DNA from: CAZDAM01 sp964503595
GTDB taxonomy: Bacteria > Muiribacteriota > UBA6191
Reading direction: 5' to 3'
DNA: 7,406 nucleotides
Assembly (NCBI GenBank): GCA_964503595.1
Contig: CAZDAM010000133.1
Location: forward strand, 1 to 7,406
A model generated the notes under the pieces. That model had not been told where the DNA came from. It saw only the letters and a program-made list of their open reading frames with translations, and did no database searches. Shown in pieces: positions 1 through 6,118 of this stretch. Each line of letters begins with the position of its first letter. Position 1 is the stretch's first letter. Both the position numbers and the translations under genes were made by a program.

Positions 1-224
1 ATCTGAGCACTGTGATGAAGATTCCGGTGATTGGTATGGGAGCTGGCCGCCATACTGACGGGCAGGTGCTTTACTTCCATGACATGATGGGGATCACCGA
101 TGATTTCCGACCTCGCCATGTCAAGCGTTATGCTCACGTCAGTCAGGTCATGGCTCAGGGAGTGAAGGCCTTTTTATCCGATGTGGAAAAGGGGCATTAT
201 CCTGGTGAGGATTTCGAATACTGA
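1..224 (+). CDS. panB: 3-methyl-2-oxobutanoate hydroxymethyltransferase (ketopantoate hydroxymethyltransferase), C-terminal part
   Basis: This is the last 73 codons of panB, open at the left window edge and read in frame from base 3. PanB is a cytoplasmic TIM-barrel enzyme that transfers a hydroxymethyl group from 5,10-methylenetetrahydrofolate to 2-oxoisovalerate, giving ketopantoate for pantothenate and coenzyme A synthesis. The visible part carries the family's C-terminal signature: IPVIGMGAG, then DGQVLYFHDMMGI, then a PRHVKRYAHV segment and an amphipathic tail ending in the usual YPGEDFEY-like extension. Full-length family members are about 260-280 residues, so roughly three quarters of the gene lies outside the window. 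The catalytic and Mg-binding residues are in the missing part. The stop (TGA 222-224) is three bases before the next ATG, suggesting co-transcription with the pseudopilin gene. The family call is secure. Confidence 0.93.
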   Translation, partial: LSTVMKIPVIGMGAGRHTDGQVLYFHDMMGITDDFRPRHVKRYAHVSQVMAQGVKAFLSDVEKGHYPGEDFEY

Positions 225-227
225 TCC

Positions 228-815
228 ATGAAACTTCACCGATCTGGCTTTACCCTGGTTGAAGGGCTGATTTCCACTGGGCTGGTTCTGCTTCTGATAA
301 GCGGGATCTGGTTTATGTGGATATCCGGCTCCAGAAACTCGGGCTCGGGTCAGGCTATGCAGGAGAAGTTTCATCGTTTAAGGATTGTCACGGAAGTTCT
401 GAAGGATGACTTGCGGGAAGGTGTCACCATTCTGACTCCGGCGGGGCATGGGGATTCTTCGCCTGTCCTGAAGTTTCAGAAATATGCAGGCATTACGGAT
501 GATGAGCCGCAGCCAAAACTCAAGGATGTGGAGTATATTTTTGATCCGAAAACCCATGAACTGGTGGGTTCTTACGGGACTGCCAAAGAGGTCGTGGTGC
601 GGACCAATCTCTTTGAAGATGTCAGCTTCCAGAGAATGGAGGCCATGGGAAGGGTTTTTATTCGCATGACATTTACCATTCTGCCCGATGATGATCCGAA
701 CAAGCGCCCGCTTAAGATTGTACATACGGTCTGTCCCCGAAGGCTGGGGACACTGGCAGCCAAGTCCGGCTGGTATTCCTTAAAGGAAACCCGTCCGGTT
801 CCGGAAAGCCCATGA
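228..815 (+). CDS. Prepilin-type N-terminal cleavage/methylation domain protein (lone pseudopilin)
   Basis: The protein has 195 residues. It opens with a classic type III (prepilin) signal: a short basic leader MKLHRSG, the peptidase cleavage motif G7|FTLVE, glutamate at mature position +5 (E12), and a hydrophobic helix to about residue 32. A PilD-type peptidase would cut after G7 and methylate F8. The rest is a soluble globular domain of about 160 residues with no repeats or second membrane helix. That size and layout fit a minor pseudopilin of the GspJ/PulG or minor type IV pilin kind, but I cannot assign a subtype. No other pilus or secretion gene is nearby, which is unusual because these genes normally cluster. 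No convincing Shine-Dalgarno precedes the ATG, so translation may be coupled to panB three bases upstream. The stop overlaps the rsmA start as ATGA (812-815), indicating tight coupling. Class is certain; system membership is unknown. Confidence 0.88.
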   Translation: MKLHRSGFTLVEGLISTGLVLLLISGIWFMWISGSRNSGSGQAMQEKFHRLRIVTEVLKDDLREGVTILTPAGHGDSSPVLKFQKYAGITDDEPQPKLKDVEYIFDPKTHELVGSYGTAKEVVVRTNLFEDVSFQRMEAMGRVFIRMTFTILPDDDPNKRPLKIVHTVCPRRLGTLAAKSGWYSLKETRPVPESP

Positions 816-1612
816 GAGTTTCTGACAAACCCAGACCAAAAAAACAGCTTGGACAGAACTGGTTGCATGACCCTTCCTCCATTGGCCGCATTCTGGAGTG
901 GGCCAGGGAGCAGAATTGCCCAGGCTGGCTTGAGATCGGCTGTGGCCCAGGGACTCTGACCCGTGATTTGCTTCGCCTTGAAAAGCCGTTTTTAGGGGTT
1001 GAACTTGATCCGAGAATGAAGTCTGAGCTGGATGAGGAATTTTCCCGCTACCCCCAGGCTGAACTTCTGATGCAGGATTTTTTAAGCCTGAATCCTCTGG
1101 ATGTTCAGGGCAAACTGCCTTCGGGCTTTGGGGTCATTGGAAATCTTCCCTACTACATCACGGCTCCGATTCTTGAGCATGTTCTCCTGCATTTCAAGGA
1201 GTTTTCCGTCTTTGGGCTGATGGTTCAGAAGGAAGTCGGCCAGAGGATGCTTGCGACTCCCAAAGGAAAGGAAATGAGCCGGTTGGCCGTACTGGTTCAG
1301 TCAGTCTGCGAGGCTTCACGCCTGATGATCGTCAAATCGGGGTGCTTTTTTCCTGCTCCTAAGGTCGATTCTGCCTTTGTGATTCTGAAGCGGCGGGAAA
1401 GCCTCGATGATGCTGTGCTTCGAACCGGACTCAAACTGGCCAAGGTCGGCTTTGCCAGCAAGCGGAAAATGCTCAGAGGGCTTCTTCTGGAGCTTTATCC
1501 CAAGGAAAAAGTAGATGCGGGGCTGGAATCACTGGGGCTTTCTCTTCAGTGCCGGGCTGAGGATTTGACCCCGTCTGACTGGATGGATCTGGGGCAAAGG
1601 CTTGGAGCGTGA
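812..1612 (+). CDS. rsmA: 16S rRNA (adenine(1518)-N(6)/adenine(1519)-N(6))-dimethyltransferase RsmA/KsgA
   Basis: This 266-residue protein has the normal length and all the hallmarks of KsgA, which uses S-adenosylmethionine to dimethylate two adjacent adenines in the 3'-terminal helix 45 of 16S rRNA during late small-subunit assembly. Visible motifs are the N-terminal KKQLGQNWLHD (10-20; QNFL in most homologues), the SAM-binding motif I EIGCGPGTLT (41-50), the acidic VELDPRM (63-69), MQDF (87-90), the catalytic NLPYY (111-115) and FFPAPKVDS (179-187). The C-terminal helical domain includes KRKMLRGLL. The start is set by the ATGA overlap with the pseudopilin stop, with a GGAAAG purine stretch just upstream. 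The gene overlaps the next one as GTGA (1609-1612). Loss of this methylation confers kasugamycin resistance in well-studied bacteria. I see nothing abnormal. Confidence 0.96.
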   Translation: MRVSDKPRPKKQLGQNWLHDPSSIGRILEWAREQNCPGWLEIGCGPGTLTRDLLRLEKPFLGVELDPRMKSELDEEFSRYPQAELLMQDFLSLNPLDVQGKLPSGFGVIGNLPYYITAPILEHVLLHFKEFSVFGLMVQKEVGQRMLATPKGKEMSRLAVLVQSVCEASRLMIVKSGCFFPAPKVDSAFVILKRRESLDDAVLRTGLKLAKVGFASKRKMLRGLLLELYPKEKVDAGLESLGLSLQCRAEDLTPSDWMDLGQRLGA

Positions 1613-2658
1613 AGGAATTTCTCGGTTTTCTCGTTCTGCTTCTTCTGAGCCCTGCTTTCTTCTGTGCAGAAGAGCTTCTGGTTCAGATTCGCCGTGTTTC
1701 GATTGCCGAACATCCTGATATCGAAGTTCTGTTTACGGTCAAGGACCCTCTGGGCAGAGCCCTTCAGAACCTGGAACGCTCTCAGTTAAAACTTACGGAA
1801 AACCGCCAGCTTCTGGAAAACTATTTCATGGAAGTCACCAATGAGCCGGTCAAAATCATGCTGGTTGTGGATGATTCCGGTTCGATGCATAACTATCGCC
1901 TGAAGGCGGCAAGGGCGGTACGCGCCTTCGTCAGAAGGCTCAGGCAGGATGATCAGGCGGGTTTGATCGCCTTTTCCGAAACAGTTCGTGTCTTAAGCCC
2001 GATCACTCCGAACAAGGATGCTCTGGTTGAATCGCTCAAAGGCCTCAGGGGTTTTGGGCCCACCAGTCTTTATGATGCGATTTACAAGGCGGCGGAAATG
2101 CTTCCGGGAGGTCAGAAGACCGCGATGGTGGTGCTTAGTGATGGAATGGACCAGAACAAGGAAAATACCGATCGACTTTCAAACAAATCTTCCCTTGATG
2201 CCGTAACACTTGCAGCAAAGAAGCGTATTCCGATCTATACGATTGGCCTGGGACGAAGTATCCTCAGAGAGGAATTGATGGACTTCGCCCGCTTGACGGA
2301 AGGAAGTTTTTACTTTGCGCCTTCCACAGAGCAGCTGGAAGACATCTACCAACAGGTTGCGCGCAATATCAAAAGTGATGTTAGAATTAGGTACACGACT
2401 CCAAACCTGGGAAAAGATGCATCAATGAGACTAGTAGAACTCCGGGTAGTATCGGAAAATCGTATGGGTACAGCAAAGGCGGACTGGCTGGCTCCTGGTG
2501 TGTATTCTCTTGAAACCTCCGGGTTTGGCTATGATGTGGATCAGGGAACCTCCAGTCGGGATCTTAACCTCAAATTCACTGTACGCGACGACTCCGGAAT
2601 GGAACGCACTGGTGGCAAGGAATTCCTGCATTCTTTTGTAAACCAGTTGGGAAAGTAG
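1609..2658 (+). CDS. Secreted von Willebrand factor type A (VWA) domain protein
   Basis: The protein has 349 residues. An N-terminal hydrophobic segment (about 1-20, ending near FFCA) looks like a Sec signal peptide. No canonical lipobox is present, so I predict a soluble or loosely attached periplasmic protein. Residues about 25-80 form a short beta-rich domain. A VWA domain follows at about 81-255 with a complete metal-ion-dependent adhesion site: DDSGS (88-92), the threonine of GPTSLYDAI (T152) and LSDGMD (176-181). This layout (signal peptide, small beta domain, VWA) resembles the 'VWFA-related' proteins known from Acidobacteria and other groups. The remaining 95 or so residues have no recognised motif. 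VWA domains bind protein ligands through the bound metal. The GTG start overlaps the rsmA stop, with AAAGG at 1596-1600 as ribosome binding site eight bases upstream. The partner is unknown; the sigma/anti-sigma pair downstream suggests an envelope role. Confidence 0.88.
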   Translation: MKEFLGFLVLLLLSPAFFCAEELLVQIRRVSIAEHPDIEVLFTVKDPLGRALQNLERSQLKLTENRQLLENYFMEVTNEPVKIMLVVDDSGSMHNYRLKAARAVRAFVRRLRQDDQAGLIAFSETVRVLSPITPNKDALVESLKGLRGFGPTSLYDAIYKAAEMLPGGQKTAMVVLSDGMDQNKENTDRLSNKSSLDAVTLAAKKRIPIYTIGLGRSILREELMDFARLTEGSFYFAPSTEQLEDIYQQVARNIKSDVRIRYTTPNLGKDASMRLVELRVVSENRMGTAKADWLAPGVYSLETSGFGYDVDQGTSSRDLNLKFTVRDDSGMERTGGKEFLHSFVNQLGK

Positions 2659-2665
2659 GCTCTGC

Positions 2666-2974
2666 ATGGATGAAAAACGTGACAGCAAGGTTGCATCCTT
2701 CACCCAGAAGAAAAAAGAAAAGGAAATGGAGGAAATCGAGGAAGAGCTCGATTTAGTGGACCGGGTCATCAATGACCCTGAATTCAATATCCGCCAGGTC
2801 TTTACCAATGAGGTTAATTTCCGGACTCTTCTTCAGGTGCTTTACGATAAAGGGATTGTTTCAGAAGAGGAAATCGTGAACAAGTACAATGAAGTTGTGC
2901 ATGATGTGGTAAGTGAACGTCTTCAGATGTTTGGCATAAAAGTTTCAGCGGATGATGACAAGGATGCCGAATAG
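2666..2974 (+). CDS. Small charged cytoplasmic protein of unknown function
   Basis: I do not recognise this 102-residue protein. It has no signal peptide, membrane segment or cysteine. Residues 1-30 are extremely rich in lysine and glutamate and should form an exposed helix or coiled coil (QKKKEKEMEEIEEELDLVDR). Residues 31-95 look like a compact helical domain with a hydrophobic pattern around FRTLLQVLYDKGIVSEEEI. The tail is acidic (ADDDKDAE). It starts seven bases after the VWA stop, with GGGAAAG about ten bases upstream as a weak ribosome binding site, and ends 15 bases before the sigma factor, so it is surely transcribed with them. Codon use matches the neighbours, and the conserved-looking helical core argues for a real gene. 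Its position between a secreted VWA protein and an ECF sigma factor might indicate an adaptor or regulatory role, but that is a guess from context only. Confidence 0.78.
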   Translation: MDEKRDSKVASFTQKKKEKEMEEIEEELDLVDRVINDPEFNIRQVFTNEVNFRTLLQVLYDKGIVSEEEIVNKYNEVVHDVVSERLQMFGIKVSADDDKDAE

Positions 2975-2989
2975 GGCCTGTTTGGATGC

Positions 2990-3589
2990 ATGAACAATCC
3001 TGCCGACGAAGAACTGGTACGCCGATTCCTGGATGGACGGGAACAAGCTTTCCGCGAACTTTTTGACCGCTATTACCGCAAGGTATTCCATCTCTGCTAC
3101 CGTTTTTGCGGAGGAGATTCCAATCTTGCGGAAGAAGCCTCCCAGGAAACCTTTCTGCAGGTTTACCGCAGTCTGGTGCGCTTTCAGTTCAAATCCAGCT
3201 TCTACACCTGGCTTTACCGGGTCACTTTCAATACCTGTTCCATTCTTGTGAAAAAGGATATCCGGCTCAGGACTCACCCGGTGGACGGACTTGAGGAGAC
3301 GCCTGTTTTCACGGATGGGGAACATCCTCAGGAGCATCTGCTTCAGTCCGAATTCAGGGGGGCTGTGCACCGTATTCTGCAGGAACTTCCGGAAGAACAT
3401 CGCAAGGTGATGATTCTGGGCCCCGTTATGGGGCTTTCCTATCAGGACATTGCCGAGGTAATCGGAGAGACCGTACCGGTTGTCAAAGGGCGGCTGTTCC
3501 GGGCCCGGCAGAAATTCAAAAAAATGTTCGAAGCTCATATGGCCGGGGCGAACTTTGAAAAAGTTTCCCATACCAAAGCAGGAGATTAG
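2990..3589 (+). CDS. RNA polymerase sigma factor, ECF (sigma-70 group 4) family
   Basis: This 199-residue protein has the two-domain architecture of an extracytoplasmic-function sigma factor. Sigma region 2 spans about residues 18-90 and includes AFRELFDRYYRKVFHLCYRF and the region 2.2 core AEEASQETFLQVY that contacts the polymerase clamp, followed by FYTWLYRVTFNTC. A linker of about 40 residues follows. Sigma region 4 spans about 125-182, with LPEEHRKVM and the helix-turn-helix LSYQDIAEVIGETVPVVKGR leading into LFRARQKFKKMF. The usual GTVKSRL turn of the recognition helix is altered to VPVVKGRL, which may affect -35 recognition. It recruits core RNA polymerase to a dedicated promoter set when released by its anti-sigma partner, encoded 33 bases downstream. 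No ECF-type promoter (AAC-type -35) was obvious upstream, so autoregulation cannot be shown. ATG 2990 fits the family's usual N-terminus; only a weak GGA precedes it. Confidence 0.94.
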   Translation: MNNPADEELVRRFLDGREQAFRELFDRYYRKVFHLCYRFCGGDSNLAEEASQETFLQVYRSLVRFQFKSSFYTWLYRVTFNTCSILVKKDIRLRTHPVDGLEETPVFTDGEHPQEHLLQSEFRGAVHRILQELPEEHRKVMILGPVMGLSYQDIAEVIGETVPVVKGRLFRARQKFKKMFEAHMAGANFEKVSHTKAGD

Positions 3590-3590
3590 A

Positions 3591-3608
3591 CTGTACGAAA
3601 TCGTACGG
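3591..3608 (+). promoter_or_regulatory. Inverted repeat between sigma and anti-sigma genes
   Basis: The 33-base gap between the sigma stop and the anti-sigma ATG contains GTACGA-AA-TCGTAC (3593-3606), a perfect six-base inverted repeat. The flanking C3591-G3608 and U3592-G3607 pairs extend it into an RNA hairpin with an AAAU loop. It lies just before the GGGGAG ribosome binding site of the anti-sigma gene. It could be an operator, or a hairpin that sets the sigma to anti-sigma ratio. It has no U-run, so it is not a terminator. Confidence 0.4.
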
Positions 3609-3611
3609 TGT

Positions 3612-3617
3612 GGGGAG
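3612..3617 (+). promoter_or_regulatory. Shine-Dalgarno that sets the anti-sigma start
   Basis: GGGGAG lies five bases before ATG 3623. It supports that codon over the in-frame upstream GTG at 3608, which would overlap the inverted repeat and add only five residues ahead of a normal anti-sigma N-terminus. Confidence 0.65.
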
Positions 3618-3622
3618 TTGCC

Positions 3623-4861
3623 ATGGACCAGGCAGTTCAAGGTTTGTGTCACCAGTTTGAAGAAAATCTTTATTTTTATCTTGATGGAGAGCTGGAGCAG
3701 GATGAGCAGGAGCTGTTTCACCAGCATGTTCTTTCCTGTGCCCACTGCCGCCAGCTTGAAGCGGATGCTCGTGAAATGGAGCAGGAGCTTAAGATGGGGC
3801 TGGATTCGCGCCCTCCTGCTGATTCCTGGGAAAAGTTTCAGGCCCGCCTGGCGTCGGAAGAAAGCCTGGACGTTGATATCCAGCTGCCGGAATCCCCGAG
3901 AACTTCCCGCTGGGTGGCTTTTGGGGCTTTGGGGCTTGCCACGGCAGCAGGACTTGTATTTATCCTGAAGGAAAAACCTGCATCTGAAAGTCTTGAAATC
4001 GCAGTGGCCGAGGTTGTTCAGGAAGAACGAAGTCTGGTTGCCTTCAACCCTTCGGAAGGCTCTCCAGAACTTCAGATGGAAGAAGCAACGACTTCCTCTT
4101 TAAAGGATGAGGTCTTTCAACCCCGGCGATCGGCCCAGCTTCAGACAGAAAAAATGGGCAGTTTTGAAAGAAATGAAACCGCTCTTCGCATGAAAATAGA
4201 GGCGACCGAGGAGGATCTTCAGGAAAAGGATCTGCCGGAGCTTTCTGAAATCGTTGTGGATGCCAAGGCCTTGGATCGCATGATCACCGTGGCCAGCGCG
4301 TTTTCGATTGATTACCTTCCTGTGACCAATCAGGAATACCAGCGTTTTGTGGATGCGACAGGCCACAAGGCTCCCTTTCACTGGGGGGGGCCAAGCCATT
4401 CTCAGGTCGATCCTGCAGGTCTTCAGCCAGTGACCTATATCAGTTGGGACGATGCCCGTTCATTCTGTGAATGGGAAGGGAAGCGCCTGCCAAGTGTCAG
4501 TGAGTGGGAATATGCAGCCCAGGGCAACACGAGCCGCCCCTATCCCTGGGGAGGGGAGTTTTCCAAGAAGATGGCAAACACCAGGGAAAGCGGACTGGGC
4601 CTGGTGAATGTCGGGAGTTTTTCGGGCAATATTTCTCCGGTAGGCGTGAGAGATATGCTGGGAAATGTTCGGGAATGGACCAGGGATGAGCCCGCGGCAG
4701 ATACGATTCTGCCAACTCAGCGGGGGCGTCTGAAGATTATGAAAGGTGCGTCCTTCACGGATCCGGCGTCAACGGCTTCGGTACTGTCCCAGTACACAGG
4801 GGATCGGGAGGCTATTCTGGGGAATGCGGGGGTTCGCTGCGCTTTAAGCGCCAAGAAATAG
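3623..4861 (+). CDS. Transmembrane anti-sigma factor fused to an extracytoplasmic SUMF1/FGE-type domain
   Basis: The protein has 412 residues in four parts. Residues 1-60 form a zinc-finger anti-sigma domain: YLDGELEQDE, then H35-x3-C39-x2-C42, the signature of the ZAS/zf-HC2 fold that clamps ECF sigma factors. Residues about 97-115 form one membrane helix, RxxR before it and KEK after it. Residues about 116-215 are a low-complexity, Ser/Glu-rich linker. Residues about 216-410 form an FGE-sulfatase (SUMF1) domain with PVTNQEYQRFV (233-243), PVTYISWDDA (269-278), GKRLPSVSEWEYAAQG (286-301), PYPWG (306-310), DMLGNVREWTRD (344-355) and GVRCA (403-407). The copper-binding cysteine pair of true FGEs should lie in the segment after MKGASF (373-378), but none is there, so the domain is probably a ligand-binding pseudoenzyme. 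Expected topology puts the SUMF1 domain outside the membrane. Its partner is surely the upstream sigma factor. The domain calls are strong; the sensing role is inferred. Confidence 0.92.
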   Translation: MDQAVQGLCHQFEENLYFYLDGELEQDEQELFHQHVLSCAHCRQLEADAREMEQELKMGLDSRPPADSWEKFQARLASEESLDVDIQLPESPRTSRWVAFGALGLATAAGLVFILKEKPASESLEIAVAEVVQEERSLVAFNPSEGSPELQMEEATTSSLKDEVFQPRRSAQLQTEKMGSFERNETALRMKIEATEEDLQEKDLPELSEIVVDAKALDRMITVASAFSIDYLPVTNQEYQRFVDATGHKAPFHWGGPSHSQVDPAGLQPVTYISWDDARSFCEWEGKRLPSVSEWEYAAQGNTSRPYPWGGEFSKKMANTRESGLGLVNVGSFSGNISPVGVRDMLGNVREWTRDEPAADTILPTQRGRLKIMKGASFTDPASTASVLSQYTGDREAILGNAGVRCALSAKK

Positions 4862-4879
4862 GTTTTTAGCCGGAAAATG

Positions 4880-4917
4880 AAAAACGGGGCTTTCTGTAGA
4901 CAGATATCCCCGTTTTT
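4880..4917. terminator. Bidirectional intrinsic terminator between convergent genes
   Basis: AAAAACGGGG (4880-4889) pairs perfectly with CCCCGTTTTT (4908-4917). The 18-base loop contains a second small palindrome, TCTG-TAGA-CAGA (4893-4904), which can stack as an inner stem. The A-run and T-run flank the GC core symmetrically, so the hairpin can end the sigma/anti-sigma transcript on the plus strand and the ribbon-helix-helix gene on the minus strand. It lies 18 bases after the anti-sigma stop. Confidence 0.88.
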
Positions 4918-4935
4918 GTTTCTGGAAGTGAAGTA

Positions 4936-5079
4936 TCAGACTTCGGTTTCTTCGCGGACACTGGCAATATATTCCTGAAGGCAGCGAGCCAGCTCCTCTT
5001 CGGAATCCAGATCCCTTTCACGGCATAAAGCCTGGAAGCGCTGGTAGAGTTCCAGATCGATTTCAACTTCGATGCTCAT
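4936..5079 (-). CDS. Very small ribbon-helix-helix-like protein
   Basis: This 47-residue frame is read as MSIEVEIDLE at the start and ends in VREETEV. The pattern is a short beta strand of alternating residues (SIEVEIDL), then helix ELYQRFQALCRERDL, then SEEELARCLQEYIASV. This is the layout of the MetJ/Arc/CopG ribbon-helix-helix fold, whose members dimerise and place the strand in the DNA major groove. The strand here is acidic rather than basic, so DNA binding is uncertain and a non-DNA-binding dimer or antitoxin-like role is possible. The start is well supported: GGCAGGAGG on the minus strand ends about ten bases before ATG 5079. A longer frame from 5127 lacks this. No toxin gene adjoins it. 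It converges on the anti-sigma gene, shares its terminator and is divergent from the TPR gene. Confidence 0.68.
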   Translation of the reverse strand: MSIEVEIDLELYQRFQALCRERDLDSEEELARCLQEYIASVREETEV

Positions 5080-5142
5080 GGGGTGTTTTCCTCCTGCCTG
5101 AAGTCCGTCCAGGCATGAATATGTCATCGGTACTGAGGTCAG

Positions 5143-5171
5143 AAAATGTCACAAACGGATCGGCTTGTCAA
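5143..5171 (-). promoter_or_regulatory. Candidate promoter for the small ribbon-helix-helix gene
   Basis: On the minus strand a perfect TTGACA (5171-5166) is followed after 17 bases by CATTTT (5148-5143), a weak -10. The -35 lies between the arms CGGAT (5156-5160) and ATCCG (5171-5175) of a short inverted repeat, which could be an operator. Support is modest because the -10 matches consensus at only three of six positions. Confidence 0.3.
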
Positions 5172-5217
5172 TCCGCATCCTGCAAGTGCCGAAATTCTTA
5201 AATGACGAATCATGGGT

Positions 5218-5223
5218 AAGGGG
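5218..5223 (+). promoter_or_regulatory. Shine-Dalgarno that sets the TPR gene start
   Basis: AAGGGG lies six bases before ATG 5230. It favours this codon over the in-frame ATG at 5212, which has no purine-rich site at the right distance. Starting at 5230 also gives a textbook short basic N-region for the signal peptide. Confidence 0.6.
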
Positions 5224-5229
5224 TTTTTC

Positions 5230-6057
5230 ATGAAAATACATTCTTTTTTACGTATATGTGCAGTTGCGGCTTTGATTCAGGGAGGAGCCCGGGCTGATGA
5301 GGCTCCGGACTGGCTGGTTACGTCTCCGGCGGATATGGAAGTCAGAATCGATGCGATCGATTCCTTTCATACCCGGAATGGAATCGTGCCTTACTACAAT
5401 ATGCCGGCTCCATCGGCTCCCACAAAAACGGGCCCGGTGGTGGACTCTCCCTTTTTGAATCTAGGGGATCCCGGGGCTGTAGTATCGGTTTCCAGCTTTG
5501 TCGATGCACTGAAAGGTGCTCGGGAGGCCTTTTCGTCCCGTCGCTGGAAAGAGGTCCTGGCCTACAGTACCGCGGCTTTGAAGATCAAGCCCCAGCACAG
5601 GGAGATGCGCTATCAGAATGCGTATGCCCTGGCTCACCTGGGCCGGCATGAGTCTGCTTTGAGTGCCTATAATGCTCTTCTGGAAGAAGTACCGGATCAT
5701 CGGGATGCCTGGTATCAGAGTGCCTGGTCACTTCAGAAGCTTGGGCGTAATCAGGACTCTTTGAAGGCCTATGACAAAGCGATTGAATCGGGGGCCAATT
5801 CCTCCTGGATTCACTACGACAAGGGCATTCTGATGAAGACAATGGGGATGAAGGATGAAGCTGTAGCTGCTTTTGAGCGCTCAGCAGAGTTGAATCCCAA
5901 GCATGTCTGGTCCAGCCTGGAAATTGCCAATATTCTGTTTGATCGCCGGGACTGGGCCAACGCCAGTCGCTGGTACGAAAAGGTCATTGAGCTCAAGCCT
6001 ACAGCTCCGGACGCGCAGGAGAGGCTTGCGATCTGCCAGAAGAAGCTGGCGCGTTAG
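5230..6057 (+). CDS. Secreted tetratricopeptide repeat (TPR) protein
   Basis: The protein has 275 residues. Residues 1-22 form a Sec signal peptide (MKIHSFLR, then a hydrophobic core, cleavage likely after ARA), so it should be periplasmic. Residues 23-88 are a proline-rich, apparently unstructured or small beta segment with no motif I recognise. Five consecutive TPRs follow at about 91-122, 124-157, 158-190, 191-225 and 226-261, each with the helix-turn-helix consensus (for example YALAHLGRHESALSAYNALL and LQKLGRNQDSLKAYDKAI). TPR solenoids are protein-protein interaction scaffolds; the partner cannot be read here. The gene is monocistronic: divergent from the small RHH gene, and followed 141 bases later by a strong terminator. 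I could not identify a convincing promoter in the 150-base upstream gap. Periplasmic TPR proteins often serve envelope or secretion assemblies, but nothing specific supports that here. Confidence 0.9.
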   Translation: MKIHSFLRICAVAALIQGGARADEAPDWLVTSPADMEVRIDAIDSFHTRNGIVPYYNMPAPSAPTKTGPVVDSPFLNLGDPGAVVSVSSFVDALKGAREAFSSRRWKEVLAYSTAALKIKPQHREMRYQNAYALAHLGRHESALSAYNALLEEVPDHRDAWYQSAWSLQKLGRNQDSLKAYDKAIESGANSSWIHYDKGILMKTMGMKDEAVAAFERSAELNPKHVWSSLEIANILFDRRDWANASRWYEKVIELKPTAPDAQERLAICQKKLAR

Positions 6058-6118
6058 AGTACGGAACAGATCATCCAGGCTTCTGGCCGGTTGTCTTGAA
6101 GAGTCCTCTGAGGCATAT

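Noticed and set aside
2383..2475. Local cluster of less common codons (AGA, AGG, CTA, repeated GTA) in the VWA gene, suggesting a recombination patch.
   Set aside because: AGA and AGG also occur earlier in the same gene, the reading frame and domain continue without a break, and the stretch is too short to support transfer.
2945..3745. Long minus-strand open frame of 266 codons opposite the sigma and anti-sigma genes.
   Set aside because: It is antisense to two genes with clear family motifs, has no recognisable domain of its own and no plausible start signal; it is a shadow of their codon bias.
4216..4861. The SUMF1 domain as an active formylglycine-generating enzyme or sulfatase activator.
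   Set aside because: The catalytic cysteine pair is absent; the two cysteines present (C282 and C406) are at the family's structural positions, and no sulfatase is in the window.
4936..5079. Type II toxin-antitoxin module with the small protein as antitoxin.
   Set aside because: No second small gene adjoins it on the same strand; the flanking genes are a convergent anti-sigma factor and a divergent TPR protein.
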